In this document: positions 16,079 through 25,292 of the stretch, piece after piece | Numbering within the stretch: position 1 is the first letter of the stretch | Layout: each line of letters starts with the position of its first letter | Source: Pseudooceanicola aestuarii | GTDB lineage: Bacteria > Pseudomonadota > Alphaproteobacteria > Rhodobacterales > Rhodobacteraceae | Length of the DNA: 64,000 nt | Assembly: GCF_010614805.1 (NCBI RefSeq) | Contig: NZ_JAAFZC010000001.1 | Span: 2,024,001 to 2,088,000 of the forward strand | Direction of reading: 5' to 3' | Made by a program: the position numbers and the translations under genes | The notes under the pieces: model-generated | The model's input: only the letters and a program-made list of their open reading frames with translations | The model's database searches: none | Told to the model about the DNA's origin: nothing

Positions 16079-17506
16079 ATGACAGCGAAAACACGCGGGT
16101 TGAAACATTTCATCAGGGGCGCGACCGCGGTTGCTTTCCTGGGGCTGGGGATTGCCGCGCCACGCGTCGCCACGGCCGAAACCTTGGCCGATGCGCTGGC
16201 CTCCTCCTACCGGCACAGCGGCCTGTTGGAGCAGAACCAGGCGCTGCTGCGGGTCGCGGATGAAGATGTCGCTCAGGCGCTGTCTGCCCTGCGCCCGATC
16301 CTGACCTGGTCCGCGGGGGTCAGCCGTGATTTCGGCACGTCGCGCAGCGCCCTGGTGGGGGTCAGCGCGACCTCGTCCAACGCCGCGTCCGTCGGGCTCA
16401 GCCTTGATTGGTTGCTGTATGATTTCGGGGCCTCGCGGCTGAATGTCGATATCGCCAAGGAAACGGTGCTGGCCTCGCGCGCGCAGCTTCTGGCGCTGGA
16501 GCAGCAGGTGCTGCTGCGCGGCGTCGCCGCCTATCTCGAGGTGCGCCGCGCAGGCCAGTTCCTGGAGTTGCGGCAAAGCAACCTGCGCCTGATCCGTCAG
16601 GAATTGCGCGCCGCGCAGGACCGGTTCGAGGTCGGCGAGGTGACCCGCACTGATGTCTCCCTGACGGAGGCGCGGTTGGCTGCGGCGCAAAGTGGCGTGG
16701 CTCAGGCACAGGGCGACCTGATGCGCGCGCAGGTGGAATACCTGGCCGCTGTCGGTCACAAGCCCGGCACGCTGGCGCCGGCGACGCTGCCCGCCAACCT
16801 GCCCGCGACCGCCGATGCCGCCGCCGCCGTGGCGCTGCGGGTGCATCCGCAGATGGACGCCGCCCGCCGCCAGGTGACGATCGCGGATCTGGCTGTGGCC
16901 GTTGCCGATGCATCGCTGAAGCCGCAGATCAGCCTGTCCAGCAGCCTCAGCCTGACCGAATCCCTTGGCTCCGACACCTATAGCCGGGGTGGGTCGATCA
17001 CCATCGGAGCCGGAGGCCCGGTCTATGCCGGCGGGCGCCTGGCATCAGTCCAGCGGCAGGCGTTGCAGCGCGTGGAAAGCGCGCGCGCGCAACTGCATGT
17101 CACCAGCCACGACATCCGTCAGGGTGCCAGCAACGCCGTCGTCGGGTTGCAGGTCTCCGAATCCAGCATCGTGTCCTCGCGGGAGCAGGTGCGCGCCGCC
17201 GAGCTTGCCTTTCGAGGGGTCCGGGACGAGGCCGCCCTGGGCGCGCGGACCACGCTGGACGTGCTGAACGCGGAACAGGAATTGCTGAACGCGCGGACCA
17301 ACCTGATTTCCGCCCAGGTGGACGAGAAATTCGCCCGCTATCAACTGCTGTCTGCGATGGGCCAGCTGACCGCACAGAAGATGAAGCTGGGCGTGCAGAT
17401 CTATGATCCGGCTGCCTATTACAACCTGGTCAAGGACGCGCCGGCGGGTGTGTCGGAACAGGGGAAGCGTCTGGATAGCGTGCTGCGCCGCCTCGGGAAA
17501 GAGTGA
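16079..17506 (+). CDS. tolC: TolC family outer membrane efflux protein
   Basis: A 475-residue protein with a signal peptide (TRGLKHFIRGATAVAFLGLGIAA, cleaved near ATA-ETLADAL). Two repeated coiled-coil halves follow, each with the TolC pattern: RFEVGEVTRTDVSLTEARLAAAQ in the first and AALGARTTLDVLNAEQELLNARTNL in the second. It would form the trimeric outer-membrane channel for type I secretion or drug efflux. No pump partner is nearby. ATG 16079 precedes a normal signal peptide; 16040 is a possible alternative start. Confidence 0.88.
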   Translation: MTAKTRGLKHFIRGATAVAFLGLGIAAPRVATAETLADALASSYRHSGLLEQNQALLRVADEDVAQALSALRPILTWSAGVSRDFGTSRSALVGVSATSSNAASVGLSLDWLLYDFGASRLNVDIAKETVLASRAQLLALEQQVLLRGVAAYLEVRRAGQFLELRQSNLRLIRQELRAAQDRFEVGEVTRTDVSLTEARLAAAQSGVAQAQGDLMRAQVEYLAAVGHKPGTLAPATLPANLPATADAAAAVALRVHPQMDAARRQVTIADLAVAVADASLKPQISLSSSLSLTESLGSDTYSRGGSITIGAGGPVYAGGRLASVQRQALQRVESARAQLHVTSHDIRQGASNAVVGLQVSESSIVSSREQVRAAELAFRGVRDEAALGARTTLDVLNAEQELLNARTNLISAQVDEKFARYQLLSAMGQLTAQKMKLGVQIYDPAAYYNLVKDAPAGVSEQGKRLDSVLRRLGKE

Positions 17507-17592
17507 CGGAACGCGTAAAACCCTCTCTATCGGTTGTGAAAAAAACGGTGCCGCGCTAAAGTTGTAAGCGTAACAGATTGGTTTCGCAGCAG

Positions 17593-19113
17593 ATGTCCGA
17601 CCCCGTCACAAATGTGCAGATCGAGGATGTCCTATCCTCCATTCGCAAGCTCGTCTCGGAAGAGGTCAGGGCCCAGACCCAGACCGCACCGCAGGGGGCG
17701 TCCACCCCGCGGGAGGCCCCGGCGAAGCCCGGAAAACTGGTGCTTTCGCCCTCGCAACGCGTGGCCGAACCGCCCCGTGACGAGACGGAAGATCCCGCCG
17801 AAACCACCCCCGTGGCGCGCGAGGACGAGGTCTCCGACAGGCTGGCCCGCGACCTGGCGCAGGGGCTGACCTCCTTCCTGGACAAGGCGCGTGACGCGGG
17901 CGGGGCCGAATCGCCTGCGCCCCTGCGGACGGACCCGGCAGAACATCCACTGGGACCGGGGCGCCGGGTGTTGCATCGTGGCAGCACAGCCGAGGGCACG
18001 CCGCTCGCCGACGAATTGCCGCCGTTCAACTTTGGCGATCCGGCGGGGGCGACTGACGGCGACGTGGCGGAAGATGTGTCCGACCCTTGGGGCGATGACG
18101 GCGAAGTCGCCGGATTTGCCGAGAACGTCGAGGAAGAGACCGAGGAAACCGTGATCCGCGTGTCCGAACGGCTGTCGGCCGAACGCGATGCCCGCGCCGG
18201 TCGCGACACCCGCACTGACCGTGAAGGGGCCGCAGCCTCCGTCTTCTCCGACGCGTTTCGTGCGGAGACGGATGAACCTGCCCCCCAAGCGCAGGACAGT
18301 CGTGACAGTGCGGCGGAGGGAAGCGCCGAAGACGACGCGGCGCAGGCGCAGGATCTGGCCGCCCATTGTGATCTGGACTCGGGTCGGGAGAATGACGCGG
18401 AAGCCGAAGGCGGGGCCTTTGCAGAGAACCTGACCTTTGCCGATCCCGGCGCACAGGACGACCCGGTGGAAGTCCCGTCCTTCCTGCGGACCAAGGGGGT
18501 CACCTCGCTCGAAGTTCGGATCGCGGAGCTTGAAGCCGCCGTCGCCGAAAGCGAAGAGACCTGGGATACGGAGGCCGCCCCCCGCCGGGAGGGCAGGGCC
18601 AGCGCCTCGGAGGATACGCTGCCCTGGGAGGACCACGTGCCCGACGTCGACGGCGCACCGGCCGACCTGCGTTGGCCCCCCCGGGCAGAGCGTGGGGCTG
18701 ATGCCATGCCCGGCGATCTGCCGGAAGCGGAAGGCATGAATGCCGACCTCGCCGATTATCCCCCGGCAGAGCCTTCGGACCTGCCCCGCCGGGGCCCCAA
18801 GGCGAAGGCGCGCGATGACATGGCAGATCGCATGCCGGGCGTGGCACAGGGCAGTGGGGCAGGGCATCCCGACTCGGCGGCTGGTGGCTATGCAGCACCG
18901 GCGCAGGATGCACCCGATACGGACCATCTGCCCAGTGCGCAGCCCGCCGCCACCGCGCTGGAGGCGCTGGACGAGGACATGCTGCGGGCCATCGTCTCCG
19001 ATATCGTGCGGGAGGAACTGCAAGGCCCGTTGGGAGAGCGGATCACCCGCAACGTCCGCAAACTCGTGCGCCGGGAAATTCAGCGCAGCCTGACCGCGCA
19101 GAACCTGCTTTGA
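17593..19113 (+). CDS. PopZ-like polar organizing protein (DUF2497-type ends)
   Basis: A 506-residue, strongly acidic protein. The N-terminal helix QIEDVLSSIRKLVSEE (about residues 9-24) resembles the PopZ start (EEILASIRRIISE). The C-terminus DEDMLRAIVSDIVREEL ... ERITRNVRKLVRREIQR (about 458-498) resembles the PopZ helices that drive self-assembly. Between them are some 430 residues rich in Glu, Asp, Pro and Ala, like PopZ's acidic linker but longer. PopZ forms a condensate at the cell pole that anchors ParB and other partners. Identity rests on the two ends, so PopZ-like is the safe wording. Confidence 0.6.
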   Translation: MSDPVTNVQIEDVLSSIRKLVSEEVRAQTQTAPQGASTPREAPAKPGKLVLSPSQRVAEPPRDETEDPAETTPVAREDEVSDRLARDLAQGLTSFLDKARDAGGAESPAPLRTDPAEHPLGPGRRVLHRGSTAEGTPLADELPPFNFGDPAGATDGDVAEDVSDPWGDDGEVAGFAENVEEETEETVIRVSERLSAERDARAGRDTRTDREGAAASVFSDAFRAETDEPAPQAQDSRDSAAEGSAEDDAAQAQDLAAHCDLDSGRENDAEAEGGAFAENLTFADPGAQDDPVEVPSFLRTKGVTSLEVRIAELEAAVAESEETWDTEAAPRREGRASASEDTLPWEDHVPDVDGAPADLRWPPRAERGADAMPGDLPEAEGMNADLADYPPAEPSDLPRRGPKAKARDDMADRMPGVAQGSGAGHPDSAAGGYAAPAQDAPDTDHLPSAQPAATALEALDEDMLRAIVSDIVREELQGPLGERITRNVRKLVRREIQRSLTAQNLL

Positions 19114-19250
19114 CCGGACCGGCCGGGGTGTTCCTGCCCCCGGTCGCGATGTCGTGCCTCGGGGCTCTTCGATGGCGATGTCACCGCTGGCAGGCCCTCA
19201 ACGCCTGGGGGTCCGGTCCCGTGCCGCAGGGCAGGTCGCCTGACCGGCGG

Positions 19251-20717
19251 TCAGACCTTTGCGGACATGTGCAGCAGCAGATCCAGGTCCATGTGCCGTT
19301 CCAGATGCGCGGCCAACGCGTCCAGCGTGCTGTCCACCTGGTCGTCGTATTTCAGGCCGCTCTGCGCACCCAACTCGGCCAGATAGGCACCGCGAAAGGC
19401 ATCGGCGGCGAATAGCCCGTGCAAGTAGCTGCCGCGCACCCGCCCTGTGGCATTGGTCGCGCCCTCGGGCCGGCTGCCGACCTCCAGCCAGGGGCGGGCG
19501 CAATCCGGCCCCTCCGTCCGGCCCAGGTGGATCTCATAGCCTTCCAGCGGCGCGCCGGAGGCTGGGTGACGGGCTTGGGTCAGCTGCACCCGTTTCGCGG
19601 GTGCCATGACCGTGTCGACCGCCAGGTGGCCGAGGCCCGGATAGCTGCCTGCCCTCCCCTCGATCCCGTCGGGGTCGGCGATGCTGCGGCCCAGCATCTG
19701 GTAACCGCCGCACAGCCCCAGCACATGGCCCCCGCGCCGGATATGGGCTGTCAGGTCGATATCCCAGCCATTGCGGCGAAAAGCCTCCAGATCGGCGATG
19801 GTGGATTTCGATCCGGGAATCAGCACAAGAGCGGCGTCGCCGGGCAGCGGGCGCCCCGGCTCGATGATGTCGACCCGCAGATGCGGCTCTGCGGCAAGGG
19901 GGTCGAGATCGTCGAAATTCGCCATCCGGCCCAGGCGCGGCACCGCGATGCGGAATGCGCCATCGCCCGTGTGGCGCCCTGCCAGGTCCATGATGTCCTC
20001 CGCCGGCAGGCGCCAGGCGTCGTCGAACCAGGGCAGAACGCCGACGGACGGCCAGGCGGTGCGGATCTCGATCGCGGCCAGCCCGTCTTCGAACAGCTCA
20101 GGATCGCCGCGAAACTTGTTGATCGCAAAGCCGACGACCTGCGCCGCGTCCTGCGGATCCAGCACCGATTGCGTGCCCACGATCTGCGCGATCACACCGC
20201 CCCGGTCAATGTCACCGACCAGCACCACGGGCACGCCTGCCGCTCGGGCGAAGCCCATGTTGGCGATGTCACCGGCACGCAGGTTGATTTCTGCCGGGCT
20301 GCCGGCGCCTTCGACCAGGACCAGGTCGGCGGTGCTGGCCAGGCGGGTGAAACTGTCGGTCACGTCGCGCAGGAGGCGGGGTTTCATCGTCGCGAAATCG
20401 CGGGCCGAACAATTTGCCAGCCGCCTCCCGTGCAGCACCACCTGGGCGCCCGTGTCGGTTTCCGGTTTCAGCAGGACCGGGTTCATGTCCACATGCGGCG
20501 CCCGCCGGGCCGCGAGGGCCTGCAGCGCCTGGGCGCGCCCGATCTCACCGCCCTGGGGGGTGACGGCGGCGTTGTTGGACATGTTCTGCGGCTTGAACGG
20601 GGCGACGGACAGGCCGCGCCGGGCGAAGGCGCGGGCCAGCCCGGCGACCAGCATCGACTTGCCCACGTTTGAGCCGGTTCCCTGAAGCATGATCGCCCGT
20701 GTCATCCGGCCTGCCAT
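19251..20717 (-). CDS. cobQ: Cobyric acid synthase
   Basis: A 488-residue protein with the N-terminal ATPase domain ([40 protein letters not shown]) and a C-terminal type 1 glutamine amidotransferase domain with [10 protein letters not shown]. It amidates adenosylcobyrinic acid a,c-diamide on the b, d, e and g side chains in the cobalamin pathway, using glutamine and ATP. Length is normal. A second ATG at 20705 is equally credible as the start (MTRAIMLQ). No other cobalamin gene is next to it, and no B12 riboswitch was recognised upstream. Confidence 0.95.
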   Translation of the reverse strand: MAGRMTRAIMLQGTGSNVGKSMLVAGLARAFARRGLSVAPFKPQNMSNNAAVTPQGGEIGRAQALQALAARRAPHVDMNPVLLKPETDTGAQVVLHGRRLANCSARDFATMKPRLLRDVTDSFTRLASTADLVLVEGAGSPAEINLRAGDIANMGFARAAGVPVVLVGDIDRGGVIAQIVGTQSVLDPQDAAQVVGFAINKFRGDPELFEDGLAAIEIRTAWPSVGVLPWFDDAWRLPAEDIMDLAGRHTGDGAFRIAVPRLGRMANFDDLDPLAAEPHLRVDIIEPGRPLPGDAALVLIPGSKSTIADLEAFRRNGWDIDLTAHIRRGGHVLGLCGGYQMLGRSIADPDGIEGRAGSYPGLGHLAVDTVMAPAKRVQLTQARHPASGAPLEGYEIHLGRTEGPDCARPWLEVGSRPEGATNATGRVRGSYLHGLFAADAFRGAYLAELGAQSGLKYDDQVDSTLDALAAHLERHMDLDLLLHMSAKV

Positions 20718-20788
20718 CCGTTCTGTTGATCCGCTGCGGGGCTGCGGTGGGGGCGGGGATAGACCGCCACGCCCGTCGCCTGCAAACG

Positions 20789-20821
20789 AAAAGCGCGCCC
20801 GGACAGGCCGGGCGCGCTTTT
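20789..20821 (-). terminator. Terminator downstream of the DUF6280-like gene
   Basis: A perfect 14-base stem (AAAAGCGCGCCCGG with CCGGGCGCGCTTTT) and a five-base loop. It lies between the 3' end of the 106-residue gene and the start of cobQ, and on either strand is bounded by T/A runs. Confidence 0.8.
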
Positions 20822-20858
20822 CCTGTTCCGGTCACGCCGTGGCGTGGCCCGGTCGTGA

Positions 20859-21179
20859 TCAGGCCGCTTCGGCCTGCTCTGCCGCTTGGCGGCGTTCGCT
20901 TTCTTCGCGCGACAGCGCGACAGAGGTCCGCACCCCTTTGCCCACAAAGTCCATAAGACCCTGGACAACGCGTTCGGTCGGGTCGATCCCCGCACAGCTC
21001 AACACTTCGCGACCATCGCGGGACCGCGCCCATCGCGCGATCTGTTCGGGCCCGTTGCCGTATTTCTTGTCATCGGCAATGGCGTCGTCCAGGGCGGCGA
21101 GGACGACAGCTGCAAAAAGTTTGCGCGCACGGTTGCCTTGTTCGTTCGTGAAGGCTGCTCCGTCAACGAAATCTCTCAT
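20859..21179 (-). CDS. DUF6280-like small conserved protein
   Basis: A 106-residue protein MRDFVDGAAFTNEQGNRARKLFAAVV ... GREVLSCAGIDPTERVVQGLMDF with a charged C-terminus. I recognise the wording from strongly conserved small proteins of Rhodobacteraceae (DUF6280 in my recollection); no function is known. It is divergent from efp with a 214-base gap and ends at a strong terminator, so it is its own transcription unit. Confidence 0.75.
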   Translation of the reverse strand: MRDFVDGAAFTNEQGNRARKLFAAVVLAALDDAIADDKKYGNGPEQIARWARSRDGREVLSCAGIDPTERVVQGLMDFVGKGVRTSVALSREESERRQAAEQAEAA

Positions 21180-21393
21180 GATCCGTCCTTTGTTATTGCT
21201 CTTGCGTTTCGGGCGTGCTGCCGTTTATGGCGAAACGATGACGATTCGGATACAGCAGTTTCGCATTCCCGACATGCGCAAGACGCATGACTTCCGCGAT
21301 GCAGCAGGGCTTTCGCACATACCTTGCCACCCGCACGAGTGGCAGATATAGGTCCGCCGGATATCGCTTCAACTGAATGCGCAGGAAACGGCC

Positions 21394-21957
21394 ATGCCCA
21401 AGATCAACGGCAACGAAATCCGCCCCGGCAACGTGCTGGAGCATAACGGGGGTTTGTGGGCCGCCGTGAAGGTGGATCATGTCAAACCCGGCAAGGGCGG
21501 CGCCTTTGCCCAGGTGGAGTTGCGCAACCTGCGCAACGGCTCCAAGCTGAACGAACGCTTCCGCTCCGCCGACAAGGTGGAACGGGTCCGGCTGGAGCAG
21601 AAAGACCAGCAGTTCCTCTATGAAACCGACGGGATGCTGGTGTTCATGGATGCCCAGACCTACGAGCAGATCGAACTGCCGGCAGAGATCCTGGGCGACC
21701 GTCGCCCGTTCCTCCAGGACGGGATGACCATCTTGGTGGAGTTTCATGAGGACGAGGCCCTGAACGCCACGCTGCCGCAGAAAGTGACCTGCAAGATCGT
21801 GGAGACGGAGCCGGTGGTGAAGGGGCAGACCGCCGCCAACAGCTTCAAACCCGCTGAGTTGGACAATGGGGTCAAGGTCATGGTGCCGCCCTTCGTCGGG
21901 CAGGACGAGGACATCGTGGTGAACACCGAGACGATGGAATACGCGGAACGGGCATGA
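21394..21957 (+). CDS. efp: Translation elongation factor P
   Basis: A 187-residue protein of the normal three-domain EF-P length. The loop PGKGGAF carries K34, the residue modified in many bacteria, and the C-terminal OB domain ends with [22 protein letters not shown] binds stalled ribosomes between the P and E sites and relieves pausing at proline runs. No epmA/epmB gene is next to it. A good terminator follows. Confidence 0.97.
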   Translation: MPKINGNEIRPGNVLEHNGGLWAAVKVDHVKPGKGGAFAQVELRNLRNGSKLNERFRSADKVERVRLEQKDQQFLYETDGMLVFMDAQTYEQIELPAEILGDRRPFLQDGMTILVEFHEDEALNATLPQKVTCKIVETEPVVKGQTAANSFKPAELDNGVKVMVPPFVGQDEDIVVNTETMEYAERA

Positions 21958-22027
21958 CCTGACGTCGCGTCATCGTCGTGCGGCGGGCCGCGTGAGACCG
22001 GGTAAGGATGCAGTCTGGCCTGCATCC

Positions 22028-22060
22028 AAGGGGCGGGCCGCAGGCGCTGCCCCTTTTTTT
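22028..22060 (+). terminator. efp terminator
   Basis: Stem AAGGGGC / GCCCCTT around a GC-rich loop, followed by a run of seven Ts, 70 bases after the efp stop. Confidence 0.75.
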
Positions 22061-22082
22061 GGTCGACATCACGGGGCGGTGG

Positions 22083-22757
22083 TCACTGGCGGGAGGTATC
22101 TTTCGCGGCGGGATCCGGCCCGGTGAGGGGCCAGCGCGCGGTGAGCAGACGATGTTTCGGGTACAGCTTCAGCCGCATCTGCGCCTGCTGGTTGCCGCCC
22201 AGCATCAGGTAGTGGTCCCGGCTTTCGCCGACGCAGAACGCCACATGCCCGAAGGGAGAGCGCGGGAATAGGCGCCAGAACACCAGGATGGCGCCGTATT
22301 GCGGACGCACCGGCATCCCGAAATCGCACCAGGGGCGGGCGCGCGGTTCGATCTCGGGGATTGCGTCATCGGCCACCACGCGGCGCATGCAATGGCCGAC
22401 GAATAGCCCGCACCATGGCAGAGTCGAGGGGAGGCGATCGCCGATCGTATGCATCAGGTGCAGGACACGCCTGCGCGACAGAACACCCGGTTCGCCATCC
22501 TCCTGGTAGAGTCGCAGCGCCTCTTCGATCCAGGGCAGATCGGTGCGCGGGGCCTCTGCCCGGGTGCCATCGGTAGACAGTTCGGCCGAGGTGGGCCCGG
22601 ATTTGGCCGCAGCCACAGGGGGCGCCCCGATGTCGGGCGCGGATCGTTGCGGGAAATCGAACACGGGGCAATCCTCCGATGCGGTCAGCGATGGGGTGGC
22701 AACGCATGAGGACGCATCGGGTTTCCGCAAGAGGGGCCGGACCGCAAGATCTGTCAC
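22083..22757 (-). CDS. TIGR02594-like (NlpC/P60-type) protein
   Basis: A 224-residue protein. The C-terminal part reads STLPWCGLFVGHCMRRV, RPQYGAILVFWR, SPFGHVAFCVGES and YLMLGGNQQAQ, matching the TIGR02594 group of NlpC/P60-like cysteine peptidases (Cys in WCG, His in GHV). The first 65 residues are Ser/Pro/Thr-rich and variable. Such proteins are peptidoglycan hydrolase-like and common near gene-transfer-agent or phage-derived genes, but none are seen here. A hairpin precedes the gene and ygfZ lies 60 bases upstream. Confidence 0.75.
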   Translation of the reverse strand: MTDLAVRPLLRKPDASSCVATPSLTASEDCPVFDFPQRSAPDIGAPPVAAAKSGPTSAELSTDGTRAEAPRTDLPWIEEALRLYQEDGEPGVLSRRRVLHLMHTIGDRLPSTLPWCGLFVGHCMRRVVADDAIPEIEPRARPWCDFGMPVRPQYGAILVFWRLFPRSPFGHVAFCVGESRDHYLMLGGNQQAQMRLKLYPKHRLLTARWPLTGPDPAAKDTSRQ

Positions 22758-22770
22758 GAAACCGCCGCGC

Positions 22771-22801
22771 GCCGGGCGGGCCTGAGGAGGGCCTGCCCGG
22801 C
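22771..22801 (-). terminator. Hairpin downstream of ygfZ
   Basis: A 12-base stem GCCGGGCGGGCC / GGCCTGCCCGGC (one G-T pair) with a seven-base loop, 16 bases past the ygfZ stop. It lacks a long T-tract, so it is a weak terminator or processing site. Confidence 0.5.
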
Positions 22802-22817
22802 GTCGTATCCTGCCTTG

Positions 22818-23609
22818 TCAGCCGTCCATGCTGACCTGTGCGCTGCCGGCCTGCATCCCCGGCCCGGCGCGGTCGAACCGCAGATAGGCGATGGCCCGAT
22901 CCCCTGCGACAGTGTGAAGGCGGCCGATGGTCTTGCCGTCGCGGGTGATCTCCGTTCCCGGCGTTGCGGTGCCGGACAGGGCGACCGTGACCAGCCCCTT
23001 GCGCAGTTCGGTCTTGTGTTTCATCCGGGCGGCGATCTCCTGGCCGACGTAGCAGCCCTTGCGGAAATCGACGCCGTTCAGCCGCTCGAAACCGGCTTCC
23101 AGGATGTAGGTGTCGGGGGTCAGCTCGATGCCGGTGGCAGGGATGCAATGGGCGACGCGGATCGCGTCCCAGTCACTGCCGTCGTCGCCCTGTTCGTCCC
23201 CATATAGCCGCCAGCCAAGCGCGGGGTGCCGCGGATCGGCCAGCGCGCCCGCCGGCGCAGGGCCGGTGCCGCGACGGACGTGCAGATCGGCCTCGGCAAT
23301 GGTGACATCGGCGCGCAGCTTGTACATCGCCAGCCGCTGGGCCAGGGCATCGGCCACCTGCTCTGCCACGTCGATCAGGATGTCCTCGCCCTGTCGCAGC
23401 ATGATGAAATCGGCGATCAACTTGCCCTGCGGGGTCAGCAGCGCGCCATAGGCCGCCCCGTCGGACAGGCGGGCCAGGTCGCTTGTCACGAGGTTCTGGA
23501 GAAAGTCATAGGCATCGGCACCTGACAGGCGCAAAATGCGCCGGTCGCGCAGGGGATCGGGGCCGGTGGCCGTGTCGTCGCGCCGGGGGGTGAGGTCTGC
23601 GGTTGTCAT
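22818..23609 (-). CDS. ygfZ: Folate-binding protein YgfZ (GcvT-like)
   Basis: A 263-residue protein with the hallmark motif KGCYVGQEIAAR, where the Cys is conserved in the YgfZ family, and a GcvT-like folate-binding fold (FLQNLVTSDLARL near residues 39-51). YgfZ-type proteins use tetrahydrofolate to help build or repair [4Fe-4S] enzymes such as the tRNA methylthiotransferase MiaB. The ATG at 23609 is preceded by GGGAG at good spacing. It is divergent from the glycosyltransferase gene. Confidence 0.9.
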   Translation of the reverse strand: MTTADLTPRRDDTATGPDPLRDRRILRLSGADAYDFLQNLVTSDLARLSDGAAYGALLTPQGKLIADFIMLRQGEDILIDVAEQVADALAQRLAMYKLRADVTIAEADLHVRRGTGPAPAGALADPRHPALGWRLYGDEQGDDGSDWDAIRVAHCIPATGIELTPDTYILEAGFERLNGVDFRKGCYVGQEIAARMKHKTELRKGLVTVALSGTATPGTEITRDGKTIGRLHTVAGDRAIAYLRFDRAGPGMQAGSAQVSMDG

Positions 23610-23676
23610 GGGAGGCTCCCTTTTCCTTCTTGGTCCCAGTATAGCCCTTGGCGAGGGAAACGACAGGAGGGGTGCG

Positions 23677-24381
23677 ATGCGCGCCGCATTATCCGTGATC
23701 GTGCCGGTGCTGAACGGCGAAACGCAGCTGCCCGGATGCGCCGGCGCGCTGTACGAAGGGGTCCAGGCCGGGGTGATCCGCGAATTGATCGTAAGTGACG
23801 GCGGATCGCAGGACAACAGCCGGACCCTGGCCGAAGACCTTGGCGCCCGCGTGATCATCGGCGCCCCCTCGCGCGGAGGGCAGATCGCACGGGGCGTGGC
23901 GGCGGCGGCGGGGGAGTGGCTGCTGATTCTGGATCCCGGTACCCAGCCCGGCCCCGGCTGGACGGAGAAAGTCAGCGCCCAGATGGCGCGCGGCAGGCCA
24001 GGGGCCTTCCGGCTGGGATTTGACCGCGGCGGCATCGGTCCACGCCTGGTGGCGGGATGGGCCAACCGGCGCAGCCGGCTGCTGCGCCTGCCGTTCGCGG
24101 ATCAGGGGTTGCTGGTCTCTGCCGTGCATCTGGCGCGGGTGGGGGGCTACCCGGATCAGCCGGTAATGGCGGATATCGCGGTAGCACGGCGGCTGGCGCG
24201 GGCTGGCCTGCCGATGGAACTGATGGGCTGCGTGGCGCGCAGGTCCTTTGATCGCTATGCCGCAGATGGCTGGGTCCGGAACGGCGCCCGCAGCCTGGGC
24301 CTGCAATTGCGCTATGCCGCAGGGGCGGATCCGGCACTGCTGGCGCGGGCCGGACGGGATGGGCGGGACCGAGGCCGCTGA
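23677..24381 (+). CDS. TIGR04283-type glycosyltransferase
   Basis: A 234-residue GT-A (family 2) glycosyltransferase: LSVIVPVLNG at the start, ELIVSDGGSQDNS, then SRGGQIARGVAAA and LPFADQGLLVS, all in the order seen in the TIGR04283 group annotated for arsenosugar biosynthesis. The usual HADT-like donor motif is here LDPGTQPGPGW. AGGAGG lies six bases before ATG 23677. No arsenic gene is near, so the substrate is open. Confidence 0.78.
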   Translation: MRAALSVIVPVLNGETQLPGCAGALYEGVQAGVIRELIVSDGGSQDNSRTLAEDLGARVIIGAPSRGGQIARGVAAAAGEWLLILDPGTQPGPGWTEKVSAQMARGRPGAFRLGFDRGGIGPRLVAGWANRRSRLLRLPFADQGLLVSAVHLARVGGYPDQPVMADIAVARRLARAGLPMELMGCVARRSFDRYAADGWVRNGARSLGLQLRYAAGADPALLARAGRDGRDRGR

Positions 24382-24408
24382 GGCCGGCTCACGGCCCGGC
24401 CCCGGACA

Positions 24409-25110
24409 TCAGAGGGGCAGGCGGGTTCGGGCGTCGAATTCGGCCTGGATCTTCGCCGGGTCATATTCCGTGCGGATCCAGTCTTCGAACCCGATGGGGT
24501 CGGTGGCGTTGCGCAGGGCGTAGCTGTCCAGGATGTGATCCAGCACGCCCGTTTTGGTCCAGCGGAAGTGGACATAGCGCGCCGACAACATGCGCCGCGC
24601 CTGTTCGACCGGCTCTCCCTCGATCGCCATCAGGTAGATGGCCGAGGCGAACCCGGCCCGGTCCGCGCCCGATTTGCAATGCATCACGAAGGGGCGGTCG
24701 ATGCTGCGAAAGGCTGCGATCACGGCCAGGATCTCGGCGGCCGAGGCCGCCTTGCGCGCGTGCAGGTTGCGATCCACCAGCGTCAGGCCCAGCTGCTCGC
24801 AGCTTTCGCGTTCGGTCAGGTAATGCGCCGCCCCCGCCGAGCCGCGCAGGTTCAGTACCGAGGTGACGCCGCGCGCCTTCAGCTCCGCAAAACGGCGGTG
24901 GGTGGGGTGGTTGGACCGGAAGACCCCCGGCGCGATCTCGTCCAGATTGGTCCAGACGCCGCGCAGGATCGCATGGTCGAACCACAAGTTGTAGATATGC
25001 GCCCGGCGCCGTTTCTCCGGCGTCGACAGATCCGTGTTGTAGGAATTGCGCAGGTCGCGCTCCCATTGTTTTATTCGGTCGAAAAGTCTGACGGTTCCCG
25101 CCTTGGCCAT
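24409..25110 (-). CDS. Dual-specificity/tyrosine protein phosphatase-like protein
   Basis: A 233-residue protein with the CX5R phosphatase signature MHCKSGADRAGFA and an upstream VTSVLNLRG strand typical of the tyrosine/dual-specificity fold. The N-terminal region (LFDRIKQWERDLRN) is helical. Members act on phosphotyrosine, phosphoinositides or other phosphate esters; the target here is unknown. The C-terminus of the glycosyltransferase faces it tail-to-tail. Start 25110 begins the conserved block. Confidence 0.85.
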   Translation of the reverse strand: MAKAGTVRLFDRIKQWERDLRNSYNTDLSTPEKRRRAHIYNLWFDHAILRGVWTNLDEIAPGVFRSNHPTHRRFAELKARGVTSVLNLRGSAGAAHYLTERESCEQLGLTLVDRNLHARKAASAAEILAVIAAFRSIDRPFVMHCKSGADRAGFASAIYLMAIEGEPVEQARRMLSARYVHFRWTKTGVLDHILDSYALRNATDPIGFEDWIRTEYDPAKIQAEFDARTRLPL

Positions 25111-25292
25111 TGCCCGATCCTGTGCAGTGCAGGCCCGATGTAAGGGGGGCAGGCCCCTGTGGCAACCCGTGCGAATTGACGCGCGCCGCGCGCGGGACCA
25201 TTCTCCGCCCGTGGCGGCCCCCTGCGACCGCATCACAGATCCCAACCCGACGCCGATCCCGACGCCGAACCAGACCCGAAACGGAGATTTCC

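Noticed and set aside
20718..20858. Cobalamin riboswitch before cobQ
   Set aside because: The gap holds a terminator-like hairpin but none of the conserved B12-box sequence.
23677..24381. Arsenosugar role for the TIGR04283-type glycosyltransferase
   Set aside because: No arsenic methylation or resistance gene is near, so only the family, not the function, is stated.
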